Shown: piece after piece, positions 26,828-35,651 of the stretch
How the letters are laid out: the number at the start of each line of letters is the position of its first letter
Position numbering within the stretch: position 1 is the stretch's first letter
Assembly (NCBI RefSeq): GCF_009362735.1
Contig: NZ_WHNP01000047.1
Span: forward strand, 1 to 58,126
Source of the DNA: Paraburkholderia franconis
Lineage (GTDB): Bacteria > Pseudomonadota > Gammaproteobacteria > Burkholderiales > Burkholderiaceae
Direction of reading: 5' to 3'
DNA length: 58,126 nucleotides
Translations under genes and position numbers: made by a program
The notes under the pieces: model-generated
What the model was told of the DNA's origin: nothing
What the model saw: only the letters and a program-made list of their open reading frames with translations
The model's database searches: none

Positions 26828-27014
26828 GCGCCCTGATCCAGTCAATGCCTGTGGGTCCGAGTGACGGCATAGCGTGCACCGCGCAAAAGGCTTTGCATCG
26901 CTGAACGAATTCACTTGCGCCTATCCGCGATAACGATAGCGTTCGATATTATTTGCGTGGCCGCAAGCGCCTCTCTACGATCTGGTGATCTTCATTTCGA
27001 TTACCTTTGATCCT

Positions 27015-27842
27015 ATGAGAACAACGAAGACGCTCAAGGCCGCGCTCCTTTCCCTTCTTCTGACTTGCGGCATCGTGAGCGCACAACCGGCGCTCGCAGC
27101 CGGTCAGACAGTGCGCGTCGGCATCATGTCCGGCGAGGACGAGGACGTCTGGCGCGCAGTCGCGACCAATGCGGCGAAGCACGGCATCACCGTGAAGGTC
27201 ACGACGTTCTCCGACTACACGCAGCCGAACGAAGCGCTCGCGCAGCACGATCTCGATGCCAATTCGTTTCAGCACAAGCCCTATCTCGATGCGCAGATCG
27301 CAGCGCGCCACTATGACATCGTGCCAGTAGGCTTCACGTACGTGCAGCCAATCGGCCTCTACTCGCGCAAGGTGAAGTCGGTCGCCGCGCTGCCGCAGAA
27401 CGCGACGATTGGCGTGCCGAACGATCCGAGCAACGAAGGCCGCGCACTGCTGCTGTTGCAGGCGAACGGGCTCATCAAGCTGCGCCCCGACGTCGGCCTG
27501 CTGCCGACGGCTCGCGACATCGCGGACAATCCGAAGCACATCCAGATCAAGGAGCTCGACGCGGGTATCGTCGGCCGCGCGATCGGCGATCTGGACGCGG
27601 CTGTCGTCAACACCGACTGGGCAATCAAGGCCGGCATCCAGATTCCGCAGGAACGCATCGCACAGGAGAAGGTGCCCGGCAATCCGTATCGCAACTTCAT
27701 CGCGGTCAACACGAAAGATGCGAAAGCGGCCTGGGTGAAGACGCTCGTCGACAGCTATCAGCAGGCCAATGTCGCTTCGACGATCCTGACCGTTTATCAC
27801 GGCGCGACGCTGCCGGCATGGGAGGGCGCGCCACAGCATTGA
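27015..27842 (+). CDS. NlpA/MetQ-family ABC substrate-binding protein
   Basis: A 275-residue periplasmic protein. The signal peptide is MRTTKTLKAALLSLLLTCGI with probable cleavage after ALAA. The mature part has MetQ family text: VRVGIMSGEDEDVW, VTTFSDYTQPNEALAQHDLD, ANSFQHKPYLD and VGFTYVQPIGLYSRK. MetQ proteins bind methionine for MetNI. No permease or ATPase lies nearby, so it must work with a distant transporter or have another role. ATG 27015 is preferred over 26985 because the signal peptide starts there. Confidence 0.9.
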   Translation: MRTTKTLKAALLSLLLTCGIVSAQPALAAGQTVRVGIMSGEDEDVWRAVATNAAKHGITVKVTTFSDYTQPNEALAQHDLDANSFQHKPYLDAQIAARHYDIVPVGFTYVQPIGLYSRKVKSVAALPQNATIGVPNDPSNEGRALLLLQANGLIKLRPDVGLLPTARDIADNPKHIQIKELDAGIVGRAIGDLDAAVVNTDWAIKAGIQIPQERIAQEKVPGNPYRNFIAVNTKDAKAAWVKTLVDSYQQANVASTILTVYHGATLPAWEGAPQH

Positions 27843-27975
27843 TGCTGCGCCCGGCGCAAACAGCGCCGCGCACTTCACTCACGGTTTCGGGGCGCGCTTC
27901 GAGTCGCGCCCCCGCGACACATGACCGTGCCCGCTCCCAAAGACTCGCCCTCTCCTTTCGCTCCGTCCTTCTGCC

Positions 27976-28956
27976 ATGTCCACGATCAACACGTCGCGCG
28001 ATCGCCGCGCGTTCCTGAAACTTTCGCTCGGTGCTGTTGCGGCAGCGGCCTCGACTGCCGTTGTACCCGTTTCGTTGGCCCAAGCGGCAACGCCGCGCAC
28101 GCTGCGCATCGGCAACCAGAAGGGTTATCTGAATCTGCTCAAAGGACGCGGCACGCTCGAAAAGCGGCTCGCTCCGCTCAACGTATCGGTGAGCTGGACG
28201 GAGTTCGCGGCAGGCCCCGTGCAACTGGAAGCGTTAAATGTCGGCTCGATCGATTTCGGCGATGTCGGCGAAGCGCCGCCGATCTTCGCGCAGGCAGCGG
28301 GCGCGCCGTTGACGTATGTAGCGGCAACGGTCACGCGGCCCCAGTCCGAAGCCGTGCTCGTGCCGCCGCAATCGACGATACGCTCGGTAGCGGACCTGAA
28401 GGGAAAGAGAATTGCGCTCAACAAGGGCAGCAACGTCCACTACTTTCTGGTGAAGCTGCTGCGTCAGCATGGCTTGCAATACAGCGACGTCAACCTGGTC
28501 TTCCTCGCGCCCGCCGACGCGCGGGCCGCATTCGAGCGGGCATCCATCGACGCTTGGGTCATCTGGGACCCGTTCTTCGCGGCAGCGGAGAAATCGCTGG
28601 GCGCGCGCGTGATTGCGGATGCGAGCGGCGTCGTAGGCAATCGCGCGTACTACTTTTCGTCGCAGACGTATGCAGCGAAGAACCCCGACGTGATCCGGAT
28701 TCTGATCGAAGAACTCGACAAGGTCGATCAGTGGGGCAAGCAGAACAAGGATCAACTGGCGAGCGAGCTGGCGCAGCTATGGGGCTTGCCGAAGCCCGTC
28801 GTCGATGCAGCCGTGGGCCGGCAGCAGTTCGGCACGCAGCCGATTACCCGCGCGATCCTCGGCGAGCAGCAACAGATCGCGGATACGTTCCTCGATCTTG
28901 GCCTCATTCCGAAGCACGTCGATGTGCTGAAAGCGGCGCCGCCGAATCTCGCGTAG
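27976..28956 (+). CDS. SsuA/TauA-type aliphatic sulfonate-binding protein
   Basis: A 326-residue periplasmic binding protein. The leader DRRAFLKLSLGAVAAAAS, a Tat-like twin-Arg start, precedes a cleavage near AQA-AT. Mature text TLRIGNQKGYLNLLKGRGTL, LNVGSIDFGDVGEAPPIFA and KGKRIALNKGSNVHYFLV is typical of SsuA-type proteins for alkanesulfonates or sulfate esters. It follows the MetQ-like gene by 133 bp. No ssuB or ssuC is present. Both binding proteins could serve sulfur scavenging with transporters elsewhere. Confidence 0.9.
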   Translation: MSTINTSRDRRAFLKLSLGAVAAAASTAVVPVSLAQAATPRTLRIGNQKGYLNLLKGRGTLEKRLAPLNVSVSWTEFAAGPVQLEALNVGSIDFGDVGEAPPIFAQAAGAPLTYVAATVTRPQSEAVLVPPQSTIRSVADLKGKRIALNKGSNVHYFLVKLLRQHGLQYSDVNLVFLAPADARAAFERASIDAWVIWDPFFAAAEKSLGARVIADASGVVGNRAYYFSSQTYAAKNPDVIRILIEELDKVDQWGKQNKDQLASELAQLWGLPKPVVDAAVGRQQFGTQPITRAILGEQQQIADTFLDLGLIPKHVDVLKAAPPNLA

Positions 28957-28981
28957 CGTACGCAACGACCGCGCGCGCGAT

Positions 28982-29950
28982 CTACGCAGAGCCGGCCCGT
29001 CTTGCTCCCACAGCCGGAAGCGCGCGTTGCGCGGCCAGCCCGGGCGAAGCGAACATATCGACCAGTTGATCGCGCAACCAGCGATGCGCGGGCACGGTCT
29101 CGTTGCGCTGATGCCAGAACAGGCTGATCACGCGATCGGGCGCCTCGAGCGGCGCGCGCACGCTCACGAGTTCGCCGTCGCCGCTGCGTTCGCACAGATC
29201 GCGCGGCAACACGGCGATCAGATCGCTTGCACGGATGATCTCGCACGCGACCGTGTAATGGTTGACCGTCGCGACGAGGTTGCGCTTCAATCCGCGCGAC
29301 GCAAGAAAGCTGTCGAATGACGGTTGCGTCTGTCCCGCAAGACTGATGTCGACGTGGCTTGCATTCAGAAAGCGCCGCGTCGTCAGCCGGCCTGGCGCCG
29401 CAAGCGGATGGCCGCGCCGCATCAGGCACGCGTAGTCCACCGTCCAGAGCGAGCGCGAGCGGATGTGCGCGGGCGGCAGCGTCTCGTTCACGTAAACGCC
29501 GATCACGCAATCGACACGATTGCCTTCGAGCAGCGCCGGCGCATCGAGCAGAATGTTCGGCACGGTATGCCATTGCAGGCGCGGCGCGCTTTCGCTGAAC
29601 CGCTCGATCAGGCGCGGCATCACGATCCCCGCAACGTAATCCGACATCGACAGACTGAAGCTGACCTGCGCGTTGCCCGGCGAGAACGTCTCCTCGTCGA
29701 GCGCGGCGCGAATGCGGCTCAGCGAATCGCCGACAGGCCCCCAGAGCGCCATCGCGCGTTGTGTCGGCGTGACGCCCGCGCCGTTGCGCACGAACAGCGG
29801 ATCGTCGAAAGCCTCGCGCAAGCGGCTCAGCGCATTGCTGACGGCGGGCTGCGTAAGCGACAGCTTGGTTGCGGCCCGCGTGACGGCGCCTTCCGTCATC
29901 AAGGCTTCGAATACCTTCAGCAGGTTCAGATCGAGTGACCGGAAGCTCAT
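28982..29950 (-). CDS. LysR-family transcriptional regulator (NodD/LeuO-like)
   Basis: A 322-residue LysR protein beginning MSFRSLDLNLLKVFEALMTE, with HTH LSLTQPAVSNALSRLREAF and LFVRNGAGVTPTQRA. This N-terminal style (DLNLLKVFEAL, PAVSNALSRLR) is that of the NodD/SyrM/LeuO branch. It is divergent from the MFS-GAF-amidohydrolase operon and probably controls it. The intergenic region holds an AT-rich palindrome at 29990-30001. Confidence 0.92.
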   Translation of the reverse strand: MSFRSLDLNLLKVFEALMTEGAVTRAATKLSLTQPAVSNALSRLREAFDDPLFVRNGAGVTPTQRAMALWGPVGDSLSRIRAALDEETFSPGNAQVSFSLSMSDYVAGIVMPRLIERFSESAPRLQWHTVPNILLDAPALLEGNRVDCVIGVYVNETLPPAHIRSRSLWTVDYACLMRRGHPLAAPGRLTTRRFLNASHVDISLAGQTQPSFDSFLASRGLKRNLVATVNHYTVACEIIRASDLIAVLPRDLCERSGDGELVSVRAPLEAPDRVISLFWHQRNETVPAHRWLRDQLVDMFASPGLAAQRALPAVGARRAGSA

Positions 29951-29989
29951 TGCTGTCCATTCACGAGGTCAATGTACGAGATCAAGAAT

Positions 29990-30001
29990 ATAAATATTTA
30001 T
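29990..30001. promoter_or_regulatory. ATAAATATTTAT palindrome between divergent genes
   Basis: A perfect 12-bp palindrome, very AT-rich for this DNA, lies 40 bp upstream of the LysR start and 115 bp before the MFS start. LysR proteins commonly bind such T-N11-A-type dyads at their divergent promoters. The assignment is by position only. Confidence 0.4.
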
Positions 30002-30115
30002 GACGTTCGACAAGCCATAGAATCGGCCTCAATCAGAAGGGGCCGTGCGCACGTGATCGTTGCGCCGGCCCACTCCGTCAGGCCGAGCGACTATCGCGAC
30101 TACAGGAGCACACCC

Positions 30116-31495
30116 GTGTCGAACGTCACCGTGTCAAATGTTTCTGCACGCATCGAACGCCTTCCGTTTGGACGCTTTCACGGACACCTGCTGCTGATGG
30201 GCGGCCTCGGCTACGCCTTCGACGCGATGGATGCCGCCGCCGTCGCCTTCGTGCTGCCCGTGCTGCGCCACGACTGGAGCCTGTCCAGCGTGCAGACGGG
30301 CGTGCTCGGCAGCGGCAACTTCATCGGCTTCTTTTTCGGCGCGCTGCTCGCGGGCACGCTCGGCGACCTGATCGGCCGACGCAAGGTGATGATGTCGGCG
30401 CTGCTGATCTACTGCGTCGCCTCCGTCGTCAGCGCGATGACCGATTCGTGGCCGACGTTTCTCGCCGCACGGATCGTGGCCGGCATGGGAACAGGTGCCG
30501 AGAGCGCGATCATCGCGCCCTACCTCGCCGAGTTCGTGGCGAAGCGGTATCGGGGCATCTTCACGGGTGCGCTGGCCGGGTTCTTTTCATTCGGCTTCGT
30601 GGCTGCCGCGCTGCTCGGATACTTCATCGTGCCGGCGTTCGATGCGGGCTGGCGCGTCGTGCTTCTCATCACCGCCGTGCCGATCCTGATGCTGCTATGG
30701 TGGCGCCGCGCGCTGCCCGAGTCGCCTCGCTGGCTGGAAAGCCGCGGGCATACGGATGAAGCGGTGCGTGTGCTAGATCACATCGAGGCCGCTTTCGCCG
30801 CGCGCGGCATCGTCCTGCCGGAGCCTGAGCCGACGGGTCCGCGCAGTGAGCCTTCGATCTCGACGGGCACGCTATCCGCGAATTTCCGCGTGTTGTGGAC
30901 GGGACGCCAGGCGCGCATCACGACGATGACATGGCTGATGTGGCTGTCGATCACGTTCAGCTACTACGCGTTCTTCACGTGGATTCCCGGCCTGCTCGTC
31001 CAGCATGGCATGAGTATCACGCGCAGCTTCGGCTATTCGGTCGCGATGTATGTCGCGCAGGTGCCGGGCTACTTCAGCGCGTCGTGGTTCAACGAACGCA
31101 TCGGACGGCAAGCGACAATCGCGTCGTACATGCTGTTCGGCTGCGCGTGCGCGCTGGGCATGGCCTTCGCCGGCACCAACGGCGAGATCATGGCAGCGGG
31201 CATCGGTCTGTCGTTCTTCATGAACGGCACGTATGCGGGCGTCTATGCGTACACGGCGGAAGTGTTTCCGACGGCCGTGCGCACGACGGGTGCCGGAACG
31301 GCATCGGCGATCGGCCGGATCGGCGCGATCGTGTCGCCGATACTCGTCGGCTATCTGTATCCGAAGTTCGGATTCGCGGGCGTGTTCGGCGTGACGACCG
31401 TCGTCCTGTTGCTCGGCGCGATTTCCGTGGTGATGATGGGCGTGCCGACGCGCGGACGCTCGCTCGAAGACATCGCCGCAGGAGAAGCGGTATGA
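30116..31495 (+). CDS. MFS transporter (AAHS-type organic/aromatic acid symporter)
   Basis: A 459-residue 12-helix symporter. The GTG at 30116 follows AGGAG by 7 bases, and the first helix starts soon after. Upstream in-frame ATG codons have no ribosome site. Family marks: GGLGYAFDAMDAAAVAFVLP with Asp residues in helix 1, GTLGDLIGRRKVMM, ESPRWLESRG, and YTAEVFPTAVRTTGAGTASA in helices 10-11. It overlaps the GAF gene by ATGA, and an amidohydrolase follows. It probably imports that enzyme's substrate. Confidence 0.9.
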   Translation: MSNVTVSNVSARIERLPFGRFHGHLLLMGGLGYAFDAMDAAAVAFVLPVLRHDWSLSSVQTGVLGSGNFIGFFFGALLAGTLGDLIGRRKVMMSALLIYCVASVVSAMTDSWPTFLAARIVAGMGTGAESAIIAPYLAEFVAKRYRGIFTGALAGFFSFGFVAAALLGYFIVPAFDAGWRVVLLITAVPILMLLWWRRALPESPRWLESRGHTDEAVRVLDHIEAAFAARGIVLPEPEPTGPRSEPSISTGTLSANFRVLWTGRQARITTMTWLMWLSITFSYYAFFTWIPGLLVQHGMSITRSFGYSVAMYVAQVPGYFSASWFNERIGRQATIASYMLFGCACALGMAFAGTNGEIMAAGIGLSFFMNGTYAGVYAYTAEVFPTAVRTTGAGTASAIGRIGAIVSPILVGYLYPKFGFAGVFGVTTVVLLLGAISVVMMGVPTRGRSLEDIAAGEAV

Positions 31496-32004
31496 ACGAC
31501 AAACGCGAACGCGGATTGCAGGCCTTCGGATTGCAGCCTTTCTTCGCGCTGGCTCGCGCGCAGGCCCACGCAAATCAGCCGGCGACGCTCTATCGCGCAC
31601 TCGATACGGTCCTCGCCGAAACGATTGGGCACACGCTCTTTACGATCTTGCGCTACGACGCCACGACAAACGAATCGGCGCGCGTCTACAGCAATCTGCC
31701 GAACGAATATCCGACGGCGGCCAAAAAGCCACTCGCGGGCGGCAGCTGGGTCGATACGGTGCTGACGCGCGGCGACGCGTTCATCGGCAGAACGGCGGAC
31801 GATCTGCGTGCGGTGTTCCCCGACCACGAGCTGATCGCGTCGCTCGGTTGCGAAAGCGTGCTGAACGTGCCCGTGCGCTGGAAGGGACGCACGCTGGCGT
31901 CGCTGAACCTGTTGCATACGCGAGCCTGGTATCGGGACGATCACGTTCCGTTCGCACAGTCGCTCGCGCAGTTCGCCCTGCCGACACTGCTCGACGACGC
32001 TTGA
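31492..32004 (+). CDS. Stand-alone GAF-domain protein, 170 aa
   Basis: A single GAF fold: helix LYRALDTVLAETIGHTLFTI, then LRYDATTNESARVYSN, and a C-terminal CESVLNVPVRWKGRTLASLN followed by ARAW-type helix text. There is no output domain, signal peptide or membrane helix. The ATG overlaps the transporter stop (ATGA), so the two are translated together. GAF proteins bind small ligands. Here it could sense or process the transported compound, as a cytosolic binding protein. That function is inferred. Confidence 0.82.
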   Translation: MNDKRERGLQAFGLQPFFALARAQAHANQPATLYRALDTVLAETIGHTLFTILRYDATTNESARVYSNLPNEYPTAAKKPLAGGSWVDTVLTRGDAFIGRTADDLRAVFPDHELIASLGCESVLNVPVRWKGRTLASLNLLHTRAWYRDDHVPFAQSLAQFALPTLLDDA

Positions 32005-32089
32005 CAACGACGCGTGCGATCGGCAGCGGAGCGATTCACTGATGCAAACGATTGACGCAACCCATTGACGCAACCCAGAGGGGAATCGA

Positions 32090-33331
32090 ATGGAAAGCAT
32101 TCTGTTCGCGAACGCAAACGTGCTCGATGTCGAGCGGGGCGAACTGCGCGAAGCGCATCACGTGCTGGTCGAAAACGGCCTCATCAAGGAAGTGTCCGAC
32201 AGGCCTTTGAAGAGCGCGGCCGCGCGCGAGATCGACCTGCGAGGCAAGACGTTGATGCCAGGATTGATCGACCTGCATGTGCATGTGGTGGCCGTACAGT
32301 TGAACCTCGCGCAGCAGGTGCACATGCCGAATGTGCTCGTCACGTTGCGCTCGGTGCCCATCATGCGCTCGATGCTGCGGCGCGGATTCACCACCGTGCG
32401 CGACGCGGGCGGCGCAGGGTATCCGCACAAGCAGGCCGTGGAGAGCGGGCTGGCCGTCGGTCCGCGTCTGTTCGTTGCGGGGCGCGCGCTCAGTCAGACG
32501 GGCGGCCACGGCGACATGCGCGCGCGTTCGGACTACATGGGCGACAGCGCGCCGTGCGGCTGCTGTGTGCGGGTGGGTGCACTCGCTCGCGTCGCGGATG
32601 GCGTCGACGCAGTGCGCCGCGCCGCGCGCGAAGAATTGCAGATGGGCGCCGACCATCTGAAGATCATGGCCTCGGGCGGCGTCGCATCGCCGACGGACCC
32701 CGTCGGCGCGTTCGGCTACGCGGAAGACGAAGTGCGCGCGATCGTCGACGAAGCGCGCGCGCGTCATACCTACGTGATGGCGCACGCGTACACGGCCGAG
32801 GCGATTGCGCGCGTCGTGCGTTGGGGCGTGCGCACGATCGAGCACGGCAATCTGATCGACGCGCCCACGGCAAGACTGATGGCCGAGATGGGCGCCTATG
32901 TGGTGCCGACGCTCGCCACATATGAAGCGCTGGCCTCGGAGGGCGCGCAATATGGTCTCGGCGAAGAGAGCGTCGCGAAGATCGCCGACGTGCGCGAGGC
33001 GGGGCTGCGTTCGCTGGAGATCTATCGCGATGCGGGCGTGAAGATGGGTTTCGGCTCGGACCTGCTGGGGCCGTCGCAACGCCTGCAAAGCGATGAGTTC
33101 CGCATCCGCGCCGAAGTGCTCGGCAATGCCGCGACGCTCGCCTGCGCGACCACGACGGCCGCCGATGTGCTCGGCCTGCCGGAGAAGCTCGGGCGCATCG
33201 CGCCTGACGCATGGGCGGACCTGATCGTCGTGGATGGCGATCCGCTGCGCGACATCTCGTGTCTGCTCGGGCAAGGCGAACGTATTCCGCTCGTGATGAA
33301 AGGTGGCGCGATCGAGTTCGGAGAGTTGTGA
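32090..33331 (+). CDS. Metal-dependent amidohydrolase (imidazolonepropionase/prolidase-like)
   Basis: A 413-residue amidohydrolase-1 enzyme. It has metal site HxH in MPGLIDLHVHVV, TVRDAGGAGYPHKQAVE, a carbamylated-Lys candidate in DHLKIMASGGVASP, histidines in MAHAYTAEAI and TIEHGNLID, and the final Asp in FGSDLLGPSQ. This layout is that of the Sgx9260/Xaa-Arg dipeptidase group that hydrolyses N-acyl or peptide amides. It is third in the MFS-GAF operon, which suggests breakdown of an imported amide. The substrate is open. Confidence 0.87.
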   Translation: MESILFANANVLDVERGELREAHHVLVENGLIKEVSDRPLKSAAAREIDLRGKTLMPGLIDLHVHVVAVQLNLAQQVHMPNVLVTLRSVPIMRSMLRRGFTTVRDAGGAGYPHKQAVESGLAVGPRLFVAGRALSQTGGHGDMRARSDYMGDSAPCGCCVRVGALARVADGVDAVRRAAREELQMGADHLKIMASGGVASPTDPVGAFGYAEDEVRAIVDEARARHTYVMAHAYTAEAIARVVRWGVRTIEHGNLIDAPTARLMAEMGAYVVPTLATYEALASEGAQYGLGEESVAKIADVREAGLRSLEIYRDAGVKMGFGSDLLGPSQRLQSDEFRIRAEVLGNAATLACATTTAADVLGLPEKLGRIAPDAWADLIVVDGDPLRDISCLLGQGERIPLVMKGGAIEFGEL

Positions 33332-33393
33332 GGGCGCTTTGGTTTTATGTCCCGCTTCTCGACATTGCCATGTCGTCTGCGAAAGCCCTCTAG

Positions 33394-33540
33394 CATCGTC
33401 GTTAGCCTCGCGACCCACGCGCAACAGATCGCTCACGGTGTCCTCGGGCAATAGCAGACCTTCGTCGCGATGCCGTGCGGCGTTGCGCGCCTCGATCTCG
33501 CCCGGGTAGAAGACTTCGCTCACGCCCGCCGCCGCCGGCG
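33394..33540 (-). pseudogene. C-terminal remnant of a malate/L-lactate dehydrogenase-like (Ldh2) protein
   Basis: On the minus strand this stretch reads GVSEVFYPGEIEARNAARHR, then DEGLLLPEDTVSDLLRVGRE. This is like the extreme C-terminus of Ldh2/YlbC-family NAD(P) oxidoreductases. No upstream part exists; the text breaks at about 33540 against the phosphate-permease fragment. It lies inside a long shadow frame that is otherwise meaningless. The assignment is by pattern only. Confidence 0.5.
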
Positions 33541-33556
33541 TCGCCTTGTGCTCGTG

Positions 33557-33646
33557 CGCATTGTGCTGATCTGGCTCATCACGCTGCCTGTCACGATGGT
33601 TGGGGCAGGCGTGATCTTTTATCTGTTGGCCAATCCGAAGCTCTAG
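33557..33646 (+). pseudogene. C-terminal remnant of a PiT-like phosphate permease
   Basis: The frame reads RIVLIWLITLPVTMVGAGVI, then FYLLANPKL and TAG at 33644. The hydrophobic WxxTLP segment followed by a short tail resembles the last helix of PiT inorganic phosphate transporters. The rest is absent. It faces away from the Ldh2 remnant, and both have lost their 5' parts at the same joint. Segment 33647-33833 shows no gene. Confidence 0.5.
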
Positions 33647-33833
33647 CGTGCGGGCGTCGCCTGCCATCGCGTGCTTTACCTGCTCAGTGTCGCCACGCCG
33701 CGCCAGTGAAATAAGCCCCTGGGCATCCGGGCAAAAGGATCCTGGGGATCTCACCGCGTCGGTGAATGAAGAGCCAACAAGACTCACACGGGCGCCAATA
33801 TGCAGGCTCGTGATCGGCAATGAGAGGATGCCC

Positions 33834-34277
33834 ATGAACGCATCGGTCGTCTCCGCGCTAGCCGCGCTGGTTGGCGCCGCAATCGGCGGCCTGACTTCGG
33901 TTCTTGCCACATGGCTGACCCAACGCACTCAGGTTCGCGCGGAATGGCGAGCGCATGATCGCATCCGGCGGCAGGAACTCTACAAGGAGTTCATCGAGGA
34001 CGCGACGAAATGCTATGTGCACGCGCTCCAGCACAATCAGCCCGACCTCCCGGCGCTCGGCAACCTCTACGCGAAGATCAGCCGCATGCGAGTCCAGTCG
34101 TCGCGTGAAGTCGGCGGCGTCCCCTTCGAAGGGCAGGTCGATGTGATAGCCAGTCGTGCCGGTCGCTTCGCAACATGTCCTTGGCGTGCCGCTGCGATTA
34201 CGCCGACGGCTCTGGTCCAGATTGCCCCGCCGCGCGAAGCATCGCCTCGATGCCAAGTCGCACATCCGCATCCGTAG
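33834..34277 (+). pseudogene. Truncated membrane-anchored hypothetical protein
   Basis: The ATG at 33834 follows GAGAGG. The first about 92 residues read like a real protein: one N-terminal membrane helix (VVSALAALVGAAIGGLTSVL), then a charged helical part (WRAHDRIRRQELYKEFIEDA, then LYAKISRMRVQSSREV). From about 34110 the text becomes compositionally odd (GGVPFEGQVDV, then PRCQVAHPHP) and overlaps the 3' end of the convergent decarboxylase gene. I infer that the original 3' half was replaced when the neighbouring block arrived. Function unknown. Confidence 0.55.
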
Positions 34278-35583
34278 TGGCCCAGTTCGAAACGCTGATG
34301 CGCATGGCTTTGCGACCCTGCCACATCGTTGCGCCGCACCAGCAGACGCCCTCGGCCTGAAGACGGCCGATCACGGCTTGCGTGACTTCAGGCGATCCGA
34401 ACGACACGAGCACCTGATTCAGCACAACCTCGTTGAGTATCTCGAACCCATGCTCTGCGAGACCTTGAGCGAACGCTCGGGCATGACGGCATGACCTGTC
34501 GATGAGATCTTCGATGCCGTCGCGGCCGAGATTCAGAAGCGCAGTCCATACCTCGACGCCGCGCGCTCGCCTCGACGATTCGGGTGTGTAGTGCGACGGT
34601 TCACGATCGCCTTCGATACCCTCGCCCAGATACGCGGCGCTGGCCGACATCGCCGCATGGAGATCAGCCGGCTTGCGAACAAGGACAATACCGCTGTCAT
34701 AGGGAACGTTGAGCCATTTGTGCGCGTCCGTCGCCCATGAATCAGCCTCGTTCAGCCCCTCGGTCAATGCGGCGAGGCGAGGACTCGAAAGCGCCCACAG
34801 ACCAAAGGCGCCATCGACATGCACCCATGCGCCGGCTTCCCTGGCCCGGCGACAGACCTCCGCCGCAGGATCGAAGTTGCCGGTGTTCACGTTGCCGGCC
34901 TGGATGCAAACAATCGTGCCGTCATCCAGTTCCGGAAGACGATCGATCTGCAGTCGTCCCTGGCGATCGGTCGGCACACGAATCACACGTTCGCGCCCAA
35001 GACCGAGCAGCGCGAGTGCTTTCAACACGGTCACGTGAACTTCGTCACTGACGATCACCGTCAGTTCGGGCGCGCCATAGAGCCCTCGCGCTTCCACGTC
35101 CCAGCCTTGTCGGGCGAGAAGCGCGTGGCGTGCAGACGCCAACGCTGCCAGGTTCGCCATCGAGGCGCCCGTGACGAAGGCGCCCCCAATGCCATCCGGC
35201 AACGTAAAGAGGTCCGTCAACCATTGCAGTGACACGTCCTCTAGCGTCGCGGCGATCGGGGACGTCCACCGAAAGCTGGCGTTCTGGTCCCACGCCGTAG
35301 CCAGCCAGTTCGCAGCAACGGTGGCCGGCAGCGCGCCGCCGATGACCAGACCGAGGTACCGTCCGCCCGCAGTAGCGATGGTCGCTGGAGAGCCGATCTC
35401 ATCGAGTCGACGCAACACCTCGCGTGCATCCAAACCTCTCCGCGGAAGCGGATGTTTCAATTCGTCGAGACGTTGCAGGTCCTCGGGCGATGCGATCACC
35501 GGCCGATGGCGAACAGATTGCAAATAAGTGACGGCTCGTTGAGCGGCGTCTTGCAAGACTTCGCTCGTCGTCTTTGCGTCCAT
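34198..35583 (-). CDS. PLP-dependent group II amino-acid decarboxylase family protein
   Basis: A 461-residue fold-type I enzyme. Cofactor residues are visible: His183 (SDEVHVTV) stacks on the ring, Asp257 (HVDGAFG) pairs with the pyridine nitrogen, and Lys289 (TDAHKWLNVPYD) forms the Schiff base. FVTGASMANLAALASARHAL is the usual phosphate-binding block. Homologues include aromatic-L-amino-acid, tyrosine and diaminobutyrate decarboxylases and some aldolase-like enzymes. It is the last gene of the long minus-strand block, with a LysR gene 68 bp upstream. The substrate is unknown. Confidence 0.9.
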   Translation of the reverse strand: MDAKTTSEVLQDAAQRAVTYLQSVRHRPVIASPEDLQRLDELKHPLPRRGLDAREVLRRLDEIGSPATIATAGGRYLGLVIGGALPATVAANWLATAWDQNASFRWTSPIAATLEDVSLQWLTDLFTLPDGIGGAFVTGASMANLAALASARHALLARQGWDVEARGLYGAPELTVIVSDEVHVTVLKALALLGLGRERVIRVPTDRQGRLQIDRLPELDDGTIVCIQAGNVNTGNFDPAAEVCRRAREAGAWVHVDGAFGLWALSSPRLAALTEGLNEADSWATDAHKWLNVPYDSGIVLVRKPADLHAAMSASAAYLGEGIEGDREPSHYTPESSRRARGVEVWTALLNLGRDGIEDLIDRSCRHARAFAQGLAEHGFEILNEVVLNQVLVSFGSPEVTQAVIGRLQAEGVCWCGATMWQGRKAMRISVSNWATTDADVRLGIEAMLRAAGQSGPEPSA

Positions 35584-35651
35584 TTTGTAGCCCCTTACGT
35601 GGCGATTTGCTGAATGGCTCTTTGATTGCTCATCTGATTGCTCATTGATTG

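Noticed and set aside
30061..30115. Longer N-terminus for the MFS protein from an ATG at 29972
   Set aside because: No ribosome site there and the added residues cover the AT-rich promoter; GTG 30116 has AGGAG at the right spacing.
32036..33928. 630-codon minus-strand frame
   Set aside because: Mostly the shadow of the plus-strand amidohydrolase; only the short Ldh2-like stretch looks like real protein text.
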